Shown: in pieces, positions 34,150 to 43,362 of the stretch
Position numbering within the stretch: the stretch's first letter is position 1
How the letters are laid out: each line of letters opens with the position of its first letter
Source of the DNA: Pseudomonas fluorescens
GTDB lineage: Bacteria > Pseudomonadota > Gammaproteobacteria > Pseudomonadales > Pseudomonadaceae
Direction of reading: 5' to 3'
NCBI RefSeq assembly: GCF_902498185.1
Contig: NZ_CABVIX010000008.1
Location: forward strand, 1 to 64,000
Length of the DNA stretch: 64,000 nucleotides
Notes under the pieces: model-generated
What the model was told of the DNA's origin: nothing
What the model saw: the letters and a program-made list of their open reading frames with translations, nothing else
The model's database searches: none
Position numbers and translations under genes: made by a program

Positions 34150-35124
34150 TTACTGCTGGATTTCCTGGTCGGTGAACAGGTCAGCGAAGAGCATGCTCGA
34201 CAGGTAGCGCTCGCCCGAATCCGGCAGGATCACCACGATGGTCTTGCCCTGCATCTCGGGCTTCTCCGCGAGGCGCACCGCTGCGGCCATGGCCGCGCCG
34301 CAGGAAATTCCGCAGAGAATTCCCTCCTCCTGCATGAGGCGCAACGCCATCGCCTTGGACTCTTCGTCACTCACAGTCTCGACCTGATCGACCACCGCCA
34401 GGTCAAGGTTCGCGGGCACAAAGCCCGCGCCGATGCCCTGGATCTTGTGCGGGTTGGGCTTGAGTTCCAGGCCGGCCAGGGTCTGGGTAATCAGCGGCGA
34501 AGCCTCGGGCTCGACCGCCACCGCCAGGATCGACTTGCCCTGGGTGTGCTTGATGTAGCGTGACACGCCAGTGATGGTGCCGCCAGTGCCCACGCCCGCC
34601 ACCAGCACGTCCACCGCGCCGTCGGTGTCGTTCCAGATCTCTGGGCCAGTGGTCTTTTCATGAATCGCAGGGTTGGCCGGATTGTCGAACTGGCCAGGCA
34701 TGAAGTACTGCGCGGTATCACTCGCGACGATCTCGGCGGCCTTCTCGATCGCGCCCTTCATGCCCTTGGCCGGATCGGTCAGCACCAGCTCGGCACCCAG
34801 GGCCTTGAGCACCTTGCGGCGCTCCAGGCTCATCGAGGCCGGCATGGTCAGCATCAGCTTGTAGCCGCGGGCGGCAGCGACGAAAGCCAGGCCGATGCCG
34901 GTGTTGCCCGAAGTGGGCTCGACGATGGTCATGCCAGGCTTGAGCTTGCCGCTGCCCTCGGCGTCCCAGATCATGTTCGCGCCAATCCGGCACTTGACCG
35001 AATAACCAGGGTTGCGTCCCTCGATCTTGGCCAGGATGGTCACGCCGCGCGGGGCGATGCGGTTGATCTGCACCAGCGGCGTGTTGCCGATGGAATGCGC
35101 GTTGTCAGCAAAGATACGGCTCAT
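34150..35124 (-). CDS. cysK: Cysteine synthase A (O-acetylserine sulfhydrylase)
   Basis: The 324-aa PLP enzyme has the lysine-containing motif [15 protein letters not shown] (Lys about 44), [10 protein letters not shown] (the Asn loop, about 73), [14 protein letters not shown] (about 182) and [12 protein letters not shown]. It condenses O-acetylserine with sulfide to give cysteine in the last step of assimilation. The ATG at 35124 ([20 protein letters not shown]) gives the family N-terminus; a longer frame to 35292 has 56 unrelated residues. The gene is flanked by lpxO (same strand, 171 bp) and the divergent DUF748 gene. Confidence 0.95.
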   Translation of the reverse strand: MSRIFADNAHSIGNTPLVQINRIAPRGVTILAKIEGRNPGYSVKCRIGANMIWDAEGSGKLKPGMTIVEPTSGNTGIGLAFVAAARGYKLMLTMPASMSLERRKVLKALGAELVLTDPAKGMKGAIEKAAEIVASDTAQYFMPGQFDNPANPAIHEKTTGPEIWNDTDGAVDVLVAGVGTGGTITGVSRYIKHTQGKSILAVAVEPEASPLITQTLAGLELKPNPHKIQGIGAGFVPANLDLAVVDQVETVSDEESKAMALRLMQEEGILCGISCGAAMAAAVRLAEKPEMQGKTIVVILPDSGERYLSSMLFADLFTDQEIQQ

Positions 35125-35252
35125 GACAGGGGTTCCTATTACACCGTGCGGAAAACCCAAAGGGTAAGCCTGCCGCAGGAGGTCGTCTACCCCGTCGAAC
35201 TCCCCGCCGCAGACGACGGTCAACCGATCGGTCACCCGCTGGAGAATTGTCC

Positions 35253-36326
35253 ATGAAACGCCGCTACAGTTGGCCCTTGATCGGGCTGGCAAGCCTCATC
35301 GTGCTATTGGTCGCACTGCATCTGGCGCTGCCAGGACTGGTGCGCGACTACCTCAACGACAAACTCGCCGACATGGGTGATTACCGTGGCCAGGTCACCG
35401 ACGTCGACCTGGCGTGGTGGCGCGGCGCGTACCAGATCAATGGCCTGGAAATCGTCAAGACCACGGGCAAGGTGCCGGTACCGTTCGTGCAGGCGCCGCT
35501 GATCGACATCTCGGTCAGCTGGCATGCGCTGTGGCATGACCACGCCGTGGTGGCCGAGGTGGCCTTCGTCAAACCGGTGCTCAACTTCGTCGACGGCGGC
35601 AGCAAGCAGGCCTCCCAGACCGGTCAGGGCACCGATTGGCGCCAGCAGCTGGACAAGCTGTTGCCCATCACGCTCAACGAAGTGCGCATCGACGACGGCA
35701 CCCTGACCTTCCGCAACTTCAATTCCAAGCCACCGGTCGACCTCAAGGCCACCGAACTGCAGGCCAGCATTCGCAACCTGACCAACGTCAAGGACGTCAA
35801 GGGACGCCGCGATGCCAGCTTCGAAGCCACCGCCCGCATGCTGGGCGACGCCCGCGTCGAGACCCGTGCGACGTTCGATCCGTTCAGCGAGTTCGAGGAT
35901 TTCGATTTCCGCCTGCGAGCCAACGGCATCCAGCTGCGTCGACTCAACGATTTCGCCAGTGCCTACGGCAAGTTCGACTTCAATGCCGGCCACGGCGACG
36001 TGGTGATCGAGGCCCAGGCCAAGGACGCCCAGCTCAGTGGATACATCAAGCCGCTGTTGCGGGATGTGGACGTGTTCAATTGGCAACAGGACGTCAAGGA
36101 CGCGGACAAGGGCTTTTTCCGCTCGATCTGGGAAGCCGTGGTCGGCGCCAGCGAAACGGTGCTCAAGAACCAGCGCAAGAACCAATTCGCCACCCGGGTC
36201 GAACTCAGCGGCAGCGTGCATAAAAGCGACATCAGCGCGTTCGAGGCTTTCTTGCAGATTCTGCGCAATGGTTTCGTCCAGGCGTTCAGCGCGCGGTATG
36301 AGCAAGAACCGCCCAAGTCTGACTGA
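35253..36326 (+). CDS. DUF748 (AsmA-like) membrane-anchored protein
   Basis: The 357-aa protein has one N-terminal transmembrane helix ([23 protein letters not shown]) and a periplasmic domain with repeated AsmA-type beta strands ([78 protein letters not shown]). DUF748 and AsmA proteins form elongated beta-taco structures that span the periplasm and are thought to move lipids between the membranes, which is an inference for this member. The ATG at 35253 follows GGAG at 9 bp. The stop is followed by a short inverted repeat (36344-36360) before the MoxR gene. Confidence 0.82.
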   Translation: MKRRYSWPLIGLASLIVLLVALHLALPGLVRDYLNDKLADMGDYRGQVTDVDLAWWRGAYQINGLEIVKTTGKVPVPFVQAPLIDISVSWHALWHDHAVVAEVAFVKPVLNFVDGGSKQASQTGQGTDWRQQLDKLLPITLNEVRIDDGTLTFRNFNSKPPVDLKATELQASIRNLTNVKDVKGRRDASFEATARMLGDARVETRATFDPFSEFEDFDFRLRANGIQLRRLNDFASAYGKFDFNAGHGDVVIEAQAKDAQLSGYIKPLLRDVDVFNWQQDVKDADKGFFRSIWEAVVGASETVLKNQRKNQFATRVELSGSVHKSDISAFEAFLQILRNGFVQAFSARYEQEPPKSD

Positions 36327-36343
36327 GTCACCGGAAGACGGGT

Positions 36344-36360
36344 CATTCAGGGTCTGAATG
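36344..36360 (+). repeat. Inverted repeat between DUF748 gene and MoxR gene
   Basis: CATTCAG (36344-36350) and CTGAATG (36354-36360) form a perfect 7-bp dyad with a 3-base centre, 17 bp after the DUF748 stop and 104 bp before the MoxR start. A terminator without T-run or an operator are both possible. Confidence 0.35.
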
Positions 36361-36463
36361 GCTCGTGCGCGTTCACAGCCGGGCAGACGCCGCGCTATAG
36401 TCCTCAATGACAATTCCAATACTCGAGGCCCGCCCTGCGGCGCCCTTTCCAGAGGACCGGTTC

Positions 36464-37309
36464 ATGAAGTTCGAAGGCACCCGCGACTACGTCGCCACAG
36501 ACGACCTGAAACTGGCAGTCAACGCGGCGATCACCCTCGAGCGTCCCCTGCTGGTCAAAGGCGAGCCGGGCACCGGCAAGACCATGCTTGCCGAACAACT
36601 GGCCGACTCCTTCGGCGCCCGCTTGATCACCTGGCACATCAAGTCCACCACAAAGGCCCATCAGGGCCTCTACGAGTACGATGCTGTCAGCCGCCTGCGG
36701 GACTCGCAGCTGGGCGTGGACAAGGTCCACGACGTGCGCAACTACCTGAAGAAGGGCAAGCTCTGGGAAGCATTCGAGGCCGACGAACGGGTCGTTCTGC
36801 TCATCGACGAGATCGACAAGGCCGACATCGAGTTCCCCAACGACCTGCTGCAAGAGCTCGACAAGATGGAGTTCTATGTCTACGAGACCGACGAAACCAT
36901 CAAGGCCAAGCATCGCCCGATCATCATCATTACCTCGAACAATGAAAAGGAGCTGCCCGACGCCTTCCTGCGCCGCTGCTTCTTCCACTACATCGCGTTT
37001 CCGGATCGCCACACGCTGCAGCAGATCGTCGACGTCCATTATCCCACCATCAAGCAATCGCTGGTCAGCGAGGCACTGGACGTGTTCTTCGATGTCCGCA
37101 AGGTGCCGGGTCTGAAGAAAAAGCCCTCCACTTCCGAACTGGTCGACTGGCTCAAGCTGCTGATGGCCGACAACATCGGCGAAGCCGTGCTGCGTGAGCG
37201 AGATCCGACCAAGGCAATCCCGCCGCTGGCAGGCGCCCTGGTAAAAAACGAACAAGACGTGCAACTGCTCGAACGCCTGGCGTTCATGAGCCGGCGCGGC
37301 AACCGTTGA
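36464..37309 (+). CDS. MoxR-family AAA+ ATPase
   Basis: The 281-aa ATPase has Walker A GEPGTGKTM (about 36-44), Walker B VVLLIDEIDKAD (about 108), sensor 1 IIIITSNNEKELPDAF (about 150) and the arginine-finger segment FLRRCFFHY (about 166). MoxR ATPases work with von Willebrand A partners as chaperone-like assemblies, for example in inserting metals into enzymes such as methanol dehydrogenase or CO dehydrogenase. The VWA partner lies 14 bp downstream, the canonical pair. ATG at 36464 has GAGGA upstream; earlier in-frame ATGs lack one. No target enzyme gene is adjacent in this window. Confidence 0.92.
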   Translation: MKFEGTRDYVATDDLKLAVNAAITLERPLLVKGEPGTGKTMLAEQLADSFGARLITWHIKSTTKAHQGLYEYDAVSRLRDSQLGVDKVHDVRNYLKKGKLWEAFEADERVVLLIDEIDKADIEFPNDLLQELDKMEFYVYETDETIKAKHRPIIIITSNNEKELPDAFLRRCFFHYIAFPDRHTLQQIVDVHYPTIKQSLVSEALDVFFDVRKVPGLKKKPSTSELVDWLKLLMADNIGEAVLRERDPTKAIPPLAGALVKNEQDVQLLERLAFMSRRGNR

Positions 37310-37322
37310 CGGGAGCCGGGCC

Positions 37323-38501
37323 ATGCTGCTCAACCTGTTCAATGAAATGCGCGCGGCAAAGGTGCCGGTGTCTGTGCGCGAGCTGCTCGATCTGCTCAAT
37401 GCCCTGCAGCAGCGGGTCATCTTTGCCGACATGGACGAGTTCTACTACCTGGCGCGCGCGATCCTGGTCAAGGACGAGCGGCACTTCGATAAATTCGACC
37501 GCGCGTTCTCGGCTTACTTCAACGGCCTTGAGCACCTTGACCAACACCTTGAGGCCCTGATTCCCGAAGACTGGCTGCGCAAGGAATTCGAGCGGTCACT
37601 CAGTGCCGAGGAGCGCGCGCAGATCCAGTCCCTGGGCGGGCTGGACAAGCTGATCGAAGCGTTCAAGCAGCGCCTGCAAGAACAGAAGGAGCGCCACGCC
37701 GGGGGCAACAAGTGGATCGGCACCGGTGGTACCAGTCCATTCGGGTCCGGCGGTTACCATCCTGAGGGCATCCGAGTCGGCGAGGCTGGCAAGCGCCAGG
37801 GCAAGGCAGTGAAGGTCTGGGAACAGCGCGAGTACAGGAACCTCGACGACCAGGTCGAGCTCGGCACTCGGAACATCAAGCTGGCCTTGCGCCGCCTGCG
37901 CAAGTTCGCCCGCCAGGGCGCGGCCGAGGAGCTGGACATCGACGGCACCATCGACCATACCGCCCGTGATGCCGGCCTGCTCAATATCCAGATGCGCCCC
38001 GAGCGGCGCAACAGCGTCAAGTTGTTGTTGCTGTTCGATATCGGCGGTTCGATGGACGCCCATGTCAAAGTCTGTGAAGAGCTGTTCTCGGCCTGCAAGA
38101 CCGAGTTCAAGCACCTTGAGTACTACTACTTCCACAACTTCGTCTACGAGTCGGTGTGGAAGAACAACCTGCGCCGCACTTCCGAACGTCTCTCGACGTT
38201 CGACCTGCTGCACAAGTACGGTGACGATTACAAAGTCGTCTTCGTGGGCGACGCGGCCATGGCACCCTACGAGATCACCCAGCCCGGCGGCAGTGTCGAG
38301 CACTGGAACGAGGAGGCAGGGTATGTGTGGATGCAGCGGTTCATGGAGAAGTTCGGAAAGCTTATCTGGATCAACCCCTACCCCAAGGACACCTGGGGAT
38401 ATACCGCATCGACGCATCTCGTGCAGGAGCTTGTCGAGCAGCGGATGTATCCGCTGACGCTGCAGGGGCTTGAGGATGGCATGAAATTCCTGTCGAAATA
38501 A
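37323..38501 (+). CDS. VWA-domain protein, CoxE/YehP family
   Basis: The 392-aa protein has an N-terminal helical region (about 1-140), a Gly-rich linker (GGNKWIGTGGTSPFGSGGYHPEGIRVG) and a C-terminal VWA domain. The VWA domain bears a MIDAS-like sequence LLLLFDIGGSMDAHVKV (DxGxS, Asp about 239) and later VFVGDAAMAPYEI. It is the substrate-recognition partner of the preceding MoxR ATPase, with which it is translationally close (14 bp). Relatives include CoxE, needed for maturation of CO dehydrogenase, but no molybdoenzyme is nearby, so the target is unknown. Convergent with the DUF2937 gene. Confidence 0.9.
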   Translation: MLLNLFNEMRAAKVPVSVRELLDLLNALQQRVIFADMDEFYYLARAILVKDERHFDKFDRAFSAYFNGLEHLDQHLEALIPEDWLRKEFERSLSAEERAQIQSLGGLDKLIEAFKQRLQEQKERHAGGNKWIGTGGTSPFGSGGYHPEGIRVGEAGKRQGKAVKVWEQREYRNLDDQVELGTRNIKLALRRLRKFARQGAAEELDIDGTIDHTARDAGLLNIQMRPERRNSVKLLLLFDIGGSMDAHVKVCEELFSACKTEFKHLEYYYFHNFVYESVWKNNLRRTSERLSTFDLLHKYGDDYKVVFVGDAAMAPYEITQPGGSVEHWNEEAGYVWMQRFMEKFGKLIWINPYPKDTWGYTASTHLVQELVEQRMYPLTLQGLEDGMKFLSK

Positions 38502-38516
38502 GCGCCGAAGAGCTGG

Positions 38517-39038
38517 CTACCGCCAGCTCTCCTTCACGGGCTTGCGCCGTCCGCCAAGCGCGGCCCAGGCCAGCAGCATCAACACGCTCTCGATGACCAG
38601 CGCCAGCAACAGGCCACAGCTCAGCCCCCAGGCGACCGCCTCGGGCACCAGCAGGACCTGGTAGCTGTAGCCTTTGAGTGTTTCCTCCCGCAGTTGTGCA
38701 TCCGGGGTCACCAGCACATGCCAGGTGCGCGCCAGCCAGGGGCCCTGAAGGATCCGCCATTCACGTTCGAACGTCTGGTTGCGTATCAGGATGCTTTCGA
38801 TGCTGTTGGCATCGCTGTTGAACACCGGGTCGTCACTGCTGCGGTAATGCCGCACCAGTGCCTGGAGGTCGCCGTTGAAGAAGCGTTGGGCGGTCTGCTC
38901 GAAACCCTTGAGCGCTTCGCGCGATTCCAGCAGGTGCGCCTGCACGCGCTGGGTATAGTCGGTGATCAGGCCCGGGACCTGGATGCCGGCCAGCAGGCCA
39001 AAGGTGAACAGCAGCAACCGCAGGTAACTTCTGAACAT
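38517..39038 (-). CDS. DUF2937 membrane protein
   Basis: The 173-aa protein has an N-terminal transmembrane helix (RLLLFTFGLLAGIQVPGLI), a central periplasmic coiled or helical domain (TQRVQAHLLESREALKGFEQTAQRFF) and a C-terminal helix (WGLSCGLLLALVIESVLMLLAWAAL). This matches the DUF2937 family of Pseudomonas. Function unknown. It ends a run of three closely packed minus-strand genes (39845-40339, 39057-39830, this one), so it is probably co-transcribed with the glutamine amidotransferase upstream (18 bp gap). Confidence 0.8.
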   Translation of the reverse strand: MFRSYLRLLLFTFGLLAGIQVPGLITDYTQRVQAHLLESREALKGFEQTAQRFFNGDLQALVRHYRSSDDPVFNSDANSIESILIRNQTFEREWRILQGPWLARTWHVLVTPDAQLREETLKGYSYQVLLVPEAVAWGLSCGLLLALVIESVLMLLAWAALGGRRKPVKESWR

Positions 39039-39056
39039 GAGGCGACTTCCCTGGCT

Positions 39057-39830
39057 TCAGCTCTGCCCCTGGGCGACGCACTCGCCATGCCGCCACAGGG
39101 CCCATTGACCCGGCGTGTAGCGGTGCCAGGTCTCGTTTTCGGTGAGCGGCTCGGTGGCAATCACCGTGACCACGTCATTGGGGGTGGTCTCGGCCTGGAA
39201 GTCGACGATCACATCGACATCCTTGAGCCGCGCCGGACCGAATGGCGCGCGCCGGGTGATGTGCACGAGCTTGGTCGAGCAGAAGCAGAACAACCAGTCG
39301 CCATCGCTGAACAGGCAGTTGAACACACCCTTGCCGCGGTACTCCGCACAAGCTTCGACCAGCACAGGGAGCAGTTGTTCGACCTCGACAGGCTCGGGAA
39401 ACGCCGAACGCACGCGGTTGAGCAGATCACAGAACGCCGCTTCGCTGTCGGTGTCGCCCACCGGGCGGTAGAAGCTGACCTGCCCGTCGAGGCCGGCAAG
39501 CTGGCCGTTGTGCGCGAAGCACCAGTTCCGGCCCCAGAGTTCGCGCACGAACGGATGGGTATTGGTCAGGCAGACCTTGCCCACGTTGGCATGGCGAATA
39601 TGCCCGATGACCACTTCGCTCTTGATCGGGTAACGCTGCACCAGGTTGGCGACCTCGGACTCGCTGCTCGCCGCCGGGTCCTGGAACAGGCGCAGGCCGC
39701 GCCCTTCATAGAATCCGATGCCCCAGCCGTCGCGGTGCGGGCCGGTACGCCCTCCCCGCTGCATCAGGCCGGTGAAGCTGAACACGATATCGGTCGGGAC
39801 GTTGGCACTCATGCCCAGCAGTTCACACAT
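39057..39830 (-). CDS. Class II glutamine amidotransferase (YafJ-type)
   Basis: The 257-aa Ntn hydrolase begins MCELLGMSANVPTDIVFSF. Cys2 becomes the N-terminal nucleophile after Met removal. It also shows the class II sites GPHRDGWGIGFYEG, HIRHANVGK, HPFVRELWGRNWCFAHNGQL and GDTDSEAAF. Similar stand-alone proteins are thought to hydrolyse small glutamine-containing compounds such as gamma-glutamyl products; the real substrate is unknown. It lies between the two membrane-protein genes on the same strand and appears to be part of their operon. Confidence 0.92.
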   Translation of the reverse strand: MCELLGMSANVPTDIVFSFTGLMQRGGRTGPHRDGWGIGFYEGRGLRLFQDPAASSESEVANLVQRYPIKSEVVIGHIRHANVGKVCLTNTHPFVRELWGRNWCFAHNGQLAGLDGQVSFYRPVGDTDSEAAFCDLLNRVRSAFPEPVEVEQLLPVLVEACAEYRGKGVFNCLFSDGDWLFCFCSTKLVHITRRAPFGPARLKDVDVIVDFQAETTPNDVVTVIATEPLTENETWHRYTPGQWALWRHGECVAQGQS

Positions 39831-39844
39831 GGCTTGGCTCCGAC

Positions 39845-40339
39845 TTATAGCTTGGGCTCGACCCGGCCACGGCCGGTGGTGCCCGGCATCGCAGGATGCG
39901 GGTCCTGATAGCGATCGCGGTGGTCGGCGGCGAAGGGCTCGTCCGCCACCACGTCCTGGGCGGCGTCGCGGGCAGCGGCCGCCTCGGCGAGCTCGCGGCG
40001 CTCACGGGCACGCTTTTCAAGCGGCCAGCGCAGCAGTGCGAAGATAAAGTACACACCGAACGCGATCATTGCGTACATGGCAAGGTCGGACGCCGCGCGC
40101 CAGGCGTTGTTACCTACCTTGAACAGCAGGTCGAGGGCAGAGATCGCGATCGCGGGGGCAAAGCTTTCCTTGACCGGGTCGATGATGGTCGGCGTCAGCA
40201 ACAGTACGGCCATCAACACGCGCAGGGGTTCGCGCAACCAGCGCCACATCCAGCGGGTCAGGCGAAAACCTACCAGCAGGCAACCCAGGGCGGCCACGGC
40301 ATACAAGCCCCAGGCCATCAAGTAATCGTTCTCGGTCAT
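39845..40339 (-). CDS. Hypothetical inner-membrane protein
   Basis: The 164-aa protein has three predicted transmembrane helices (YLMAWGLYAVAALGCLLVGF, VLMAVLLLTPTII, LAMYAMIAFGVYFIFALLRW), followed by a charged cytoplasmic tail rich in Ala, Arg, Glu and Asp (EKRARERRELAEAAAARDAA). I do not recognise the family; it seems restricted to Pseudomonas and its relatives, though I cannot check. It is first of the three-gene minus-strand run and is divergent from ptrB, with 105 bp between their starts. Confidence 0.72.
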   Translation of the reverse strand: MTENDYLMAWGLYAVAALGCLLVGFRLTRWMWRWLREPLRVLMAVLLLTPTIIDPVKESFAPAIAISALDLLFKVGNNAWRAASDLAMYAMIAFGVYFIFALLRWPLEKRARERRELAEAAAARDAAQDVVADEPFAADHRDRYQDPHPAMPGTTGRGRVEPKL

Positions 40340-40444
40340 GGTGTTCGTGCAAGCCAGGCAAAGAGGCGCTTATCATAAACACTTTTGCGTGCACAGGCGC
40401 CCTTATCCAGGCCCGTGTGGCAATTCCAGCCAAGAGAGCCCCGC

Positions 40445-42496
40445 ATGCCAGCCAACAATACCGCTCCCCATGCCCCGATCGCCCACCAGGACCCGGGGGC
40501 CGATCCCTACGCCTGGCTGCAAGCACGCGACACGCCCGAGGTGCTGGCCTACCTGCAGGCAGAGAACGCCTATCAGGAGGCGCTGCTGGCCGATCAGGCA
40601 CCCCTGCGCGAGCAGCTGTTCGAGGAGATCAAGGGCCGCATCCTCGAGACCGACCTGTCGCTGCCCTCACCCTGGGGGCCCTGGCTTTACTACACCCGCA
40701 CCACTGCGGGTGACGAATACCCTCGCCATTACCGCTGCCCCCGCCCGGCCGACGATTCCAACAGCGTCGATCAGTCCCGGGAGCAACTGCTGCTCGACCC
40801 CAATGCGCTGGCCAACCACGGCTTCCTTTCGCTCGGCACGTTCAGCATCAGCCAGGACCACCGCCTGCTCGCCTACAGCCTGGATACCACGGGCGACGAG
40901 GTCTACACGCTGTACGTCAAAGACCTCACCACTGATGCTGTCACCGAACTGCCTTTCGAGGATTGCGACGGCAGCATGACCTGGGCCAATGACAGCCAGA
41001 CGCTGTTCTTCGCCGAGCTCGACGACACTCATCGCCCGTGGCGTCTGATGCGCCACCACCTGGGCCAGGACGGCGCCGAGCAGGTATTCGAGGAGCCTGA
41101 CGGACGATTCTTCCTGCATTGCTACCGCACCAGTTCCGAGCGCCAGCTGGTGCTGCTGCTCAACAGCAAGACCACCAGCGAAGCCTGGGTGCTGGATGCC
41201 GAAACCCCACAGGCCGCATTCACCTGCCTGGCCCCGCGTGTCGAAGGGCACGAATACTTCGCCGACCATGGCCGGCTCGATGGCCAGTGGCGCTGGTTTA
41301 TCCGCAGCAACCAAGACGGCATCAACTTCGCGCTGTTCCATGCCCCGGCCGATCGCGTACCGGCTCGCGGGCAATGGCAGGTGCTGGTACCGCACAGCGA
41401 CACCGTGATGCTCGAGGGCCTGAGCCTGAACGCCACCGCCCTCTGCCTGAGCCTGCGCGAAGGCGGCCTGCCCATCATCGAGGTCCGCCCGCAAGGCCTG
41501 GCCGCCTATCGCGTGGAACTGCCGGACGCGGCCTACAGCCTCTATGTGCAGGACAGCCTGGAATTTTCCAGTACGCGCATCCGCCTGCGCTATGAATCGC
41601 TGAACCGTCCCGCGCAGGTCCGCCAGCTCGACCTGCACACCGGCGCCCAGCAAGTGCTCAAGCAGACTCCGGTCCTGGGCGCCTTCGATGCCGATGACTA
41701 TGTCAGCCAGCGCCTGTGGGCCACGGCGGGCGATGGCACCCAGGTGCCGATCAGTTTGGTACGCCGACGCAGCGACCTGGACCGGCCGGTGCCGCTGTAC
41801 CTCTACGGCTATGGTGCCTACGGAGAAAGCCTCGACCCGTGGTTCTCCCATGCCCGCCTGAGCCTGCTGGAGCGTGGCATGGGCTTTGCCATCGCCCACG
41901 TGCGCGGTGGCGGCGAGCTGGGTGAGGGCTGGTATCGCGCTGGCAAGCAGGCGCACAAGCAGAACACCTTCGATGACTTCATCGCCTGCGCCGAGCACCT
42001 GATCGCCGAAGGCGTCACCGCGCCCGACCGTCTCGCGATCAGTGGAGGAAGCGCTGGAGGCCTGCTGATCGGCGCCGTGCTCAATCAGCGTCCGGAGCTG
42101 TTCCGCGCGGCGATCGCCGAAGTGCCCTTTGTCGATGTGCTCAACACCATGCTTGACCCGGAGCTGCCGCTCACCGTCACCGAGTATGACGAGTGGGGCA
42201 ATCCGCAGGAACCGGACGTCTACCAGCGCATCAAGGCCTACGCCCCGTACGAAAACGTCAAGGCCCAGGCCTATCCCGCGATGCTGGTGGTGGCAGGCTA
42301 CAACGACAGCCGCGTGCAGTACTGGGAGGCTGCCAAGTGGGTGGCGCGGCTGCGCACGCACAAGACCGACGACAACCTGCTGCTGCTCAAGACCGAAATG
42401 GGCGCAGGGCATGGCGGGATGAGCGGGCGGTACCAGGGGCTGCGGGATGTGGCGCTAGAGTATGCGTTTGTGTTTGGCGAGATGGGGATTGCCTGA
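40445..42496 (+). CDS. ptrB: Oligopeptidase B (S9 prolyl oligopeptidase family)
   Basis: The 683-aa serine peptidase has an N-terminal seven-bladed propeller (about 70-410) and a C-terminal alpha/beta hydrolase domain. The catalytic Ser is in ISGGSAGGLLIG (about 536), Asp in VVAGYNDSRVQYWEAAKW and His in GAGHGGMSGR. It cleaves short peptides after basic residues in the cytoplasm. Family length is about 690 aa. The ATG at 40445 agrees with the normal N-terminus (HQDPGADPYAWLQARDTPEVL follows it); an upstream in-frame ATG is 60 bp earlier. No frameshift or missing residue is visible. Confidence 0.93.
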   Translation: MPANNTAPHAPIAHQDPGADPYAWLQARDTPEVLAYLQAENAYQEALLADQAPLREQLFEEIKGRILETDLSLPSPWGPWLYYTRTTAGDEYPRHYRCPRPADDSNSVDQSREQLLLDPNALANHGFLSLGTFSISQDHRLLAYSLDTTGDEVYTLYVKDLTTDAVTELPFEDCDGSMTWANDSQTLFFAELDDTHRPWRLMRHHLGQDGAEQVFEEPDGRFFLHCYRTSSERQLVLLLNSKTTSEAWVLDAETPQAAFTCLAPRVEGHEYFADHGRLDGQWRWFIRSNQDGINFALFHAPADRVPARGQWQVLVPHSDTVMLEGLSLNATALCLSLREGGLPIIEVRPQGLAAYRVELPDAAYSLYVQDSLEFSSTRIRLRYESLNRPAQVRQLDLHTGAQQVLKQTPVLGAFDADDYVSQRLWATAGDGTQVPISLVRRRSDLDRPVPLYLYGYGAYGESLDPWFSHARLSLLERGMGFAIAHVRGGGELGEGWYRAGKQAHKQNTFDDFIACAEHLIAEGVTAPDRLAISGGSAGGLLIGAVLNQRPELFRAAIAEVPFVDVLNTMLDPELPLTVTEYDEWGNPQEPDVYQRIKAYAPYENVKAQAYPAMLVVAGYNDSRVQYWEAAKWVARLRTHKTDDNLLLLKTEMGAGHGGMSGRYQGLRDVALEYAFVFGEMGIA

Positions 42497-42527
42497 CGGC
42501 AGTCGTGGCTGATGTTCAGCACCCACC

Positions 42528-42812
42528 TCAGGGACGCTCCAGCTTGGGTTTTGGCTTGGGCTGCTCATGCTGCAGGCCCGGCAGCGGCTGGTCACGTGGC
42601 GGCCCGGGCACAGGCATCGGTGGCAGCAGCGGCGCTCCCGGCCTGATGTCGCCGGCCCTGGGCGGAGTGACAGGGGTGATCTGCGGATAAGGCGTGGGCG
42701 TGGCTGTGCCAGGTGCACCGGGCACGGAGCCGATGCTGCGCGGTTGCAGCTCGGCGGCCTGCGCCAGTTGCAGCCCGGCGAGCAGCAGCGCTGCAAGGAT
42801 TGCGAGGGGCAT
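42528..42812 (-). CDS. Small secreted proline-rich protein
   Basis: The 94-aa precursor has a signal peptide (MPLAILAALLLAGLQLAQAAE, cleavage near AQA) and then a low-complexity mature part in which about a third of residues are proline (TPTPYPQITPVTPPRAGDI, LLPPMPVPGPPRDQPLPG), ending KPKPKLERP. AGGAGG lies 7 bp before the ATG. Such proteins can act as periplasmic or wall-associated spacers or in SH3-like interactions, but no function is known. Its start is the one preceded by the ribosome site. Confidence 0.65.
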   Translation of the reverse strand: MPLAILAALLLAGLQLAQAAELQPRSIGSVPGAPGTATPTPYPQITPVTPPRAGDIRPGAPLLPPMPVPGPPRDQPLPGLQHEQPKPKPKLERP

Positions 42813-42943
42813 GCGCGGCCTCCTGTCGGATACGTTCTTACAGCCTACCTGCAACCGCACGCTTTTGCCTGTTCGCCATGCACCAGGGCGCGCTAGACTC
42901 CCGGTATAACCGTCATCAGCCAGACCAGAAAAAGGTAATTCCC

Positions 42944-43315
42944 ATGAGTTCGGCCTCCAACGCCGCCGCTACCGCCCGCCTCGACCGCATCCTCGCCGAT
43001 GCCAAGCGCGACAAGGAAATGGGCTATCGCGACAAGGCCCTGAAGATGTATCCGCATGTCTGCGGCCGTTGCGCCCGCGAGTTCGCGGGCAAGCGCCTGA
43101 GCGAGCTGACCGTTCACCACCGCGACCACAACCATGACAACAACCCCCAGGACGGCTCCAACTGGGAGCTGTTGTGCCTGTACTGCCACGATAACGAACA
43201 CTCGCGCTACACCGACCAGCAGTACTTCAGCGAGGGCTCGCTGAGCAGCCCAAGCATCGCCAAGGCGACCCACAACCCGTTCGCGGGACTGGCGGGGTTG
43301 TTGAAAAAGGATTGA
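42944..43315 (+). CDS. yajD: HNH nuclease-like protein YajD
   Basis: The 123-aa protein has the HNH/beta-beta-alpha-metal core: HVCGRCAREFAG (first zinc Cys pair), LSELTVHHRDHNHDNNP (His-rich catalytic strand) and NWELLCLYCHDNEHSRY (second Cys pair). It matches the YajD subgroup, whose biological role is unknown although the fold is that of a small endonuclease. ATG at 42944 is preceded by AAAAAGG. Next on the same strand, 47 bp on, is the RNA methyltransferase. Confidence 0.88.
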   Translation: MSSASNAAATARLDRILADAKRDKEMGYRDKALKMYPHVCGRCAREFAGKRLSELTVHHRDHNHDNNPQDGSNWELLCLYCHDNEHSRYTDQQYFSEGSLSSPSIAKATHNPFAGLAGLLKKD

Positions 43316-43362
43316 CCGCAATCGCGTATAATCACGTTCTTTTTTGCGAAGGCACATCGAAC

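Noticed and set aside
38517-40339. A phage or secretion gene cluster
   Set aside because: Three small genes with membrane helices and an amidotransferase; no phage or secretion motif.
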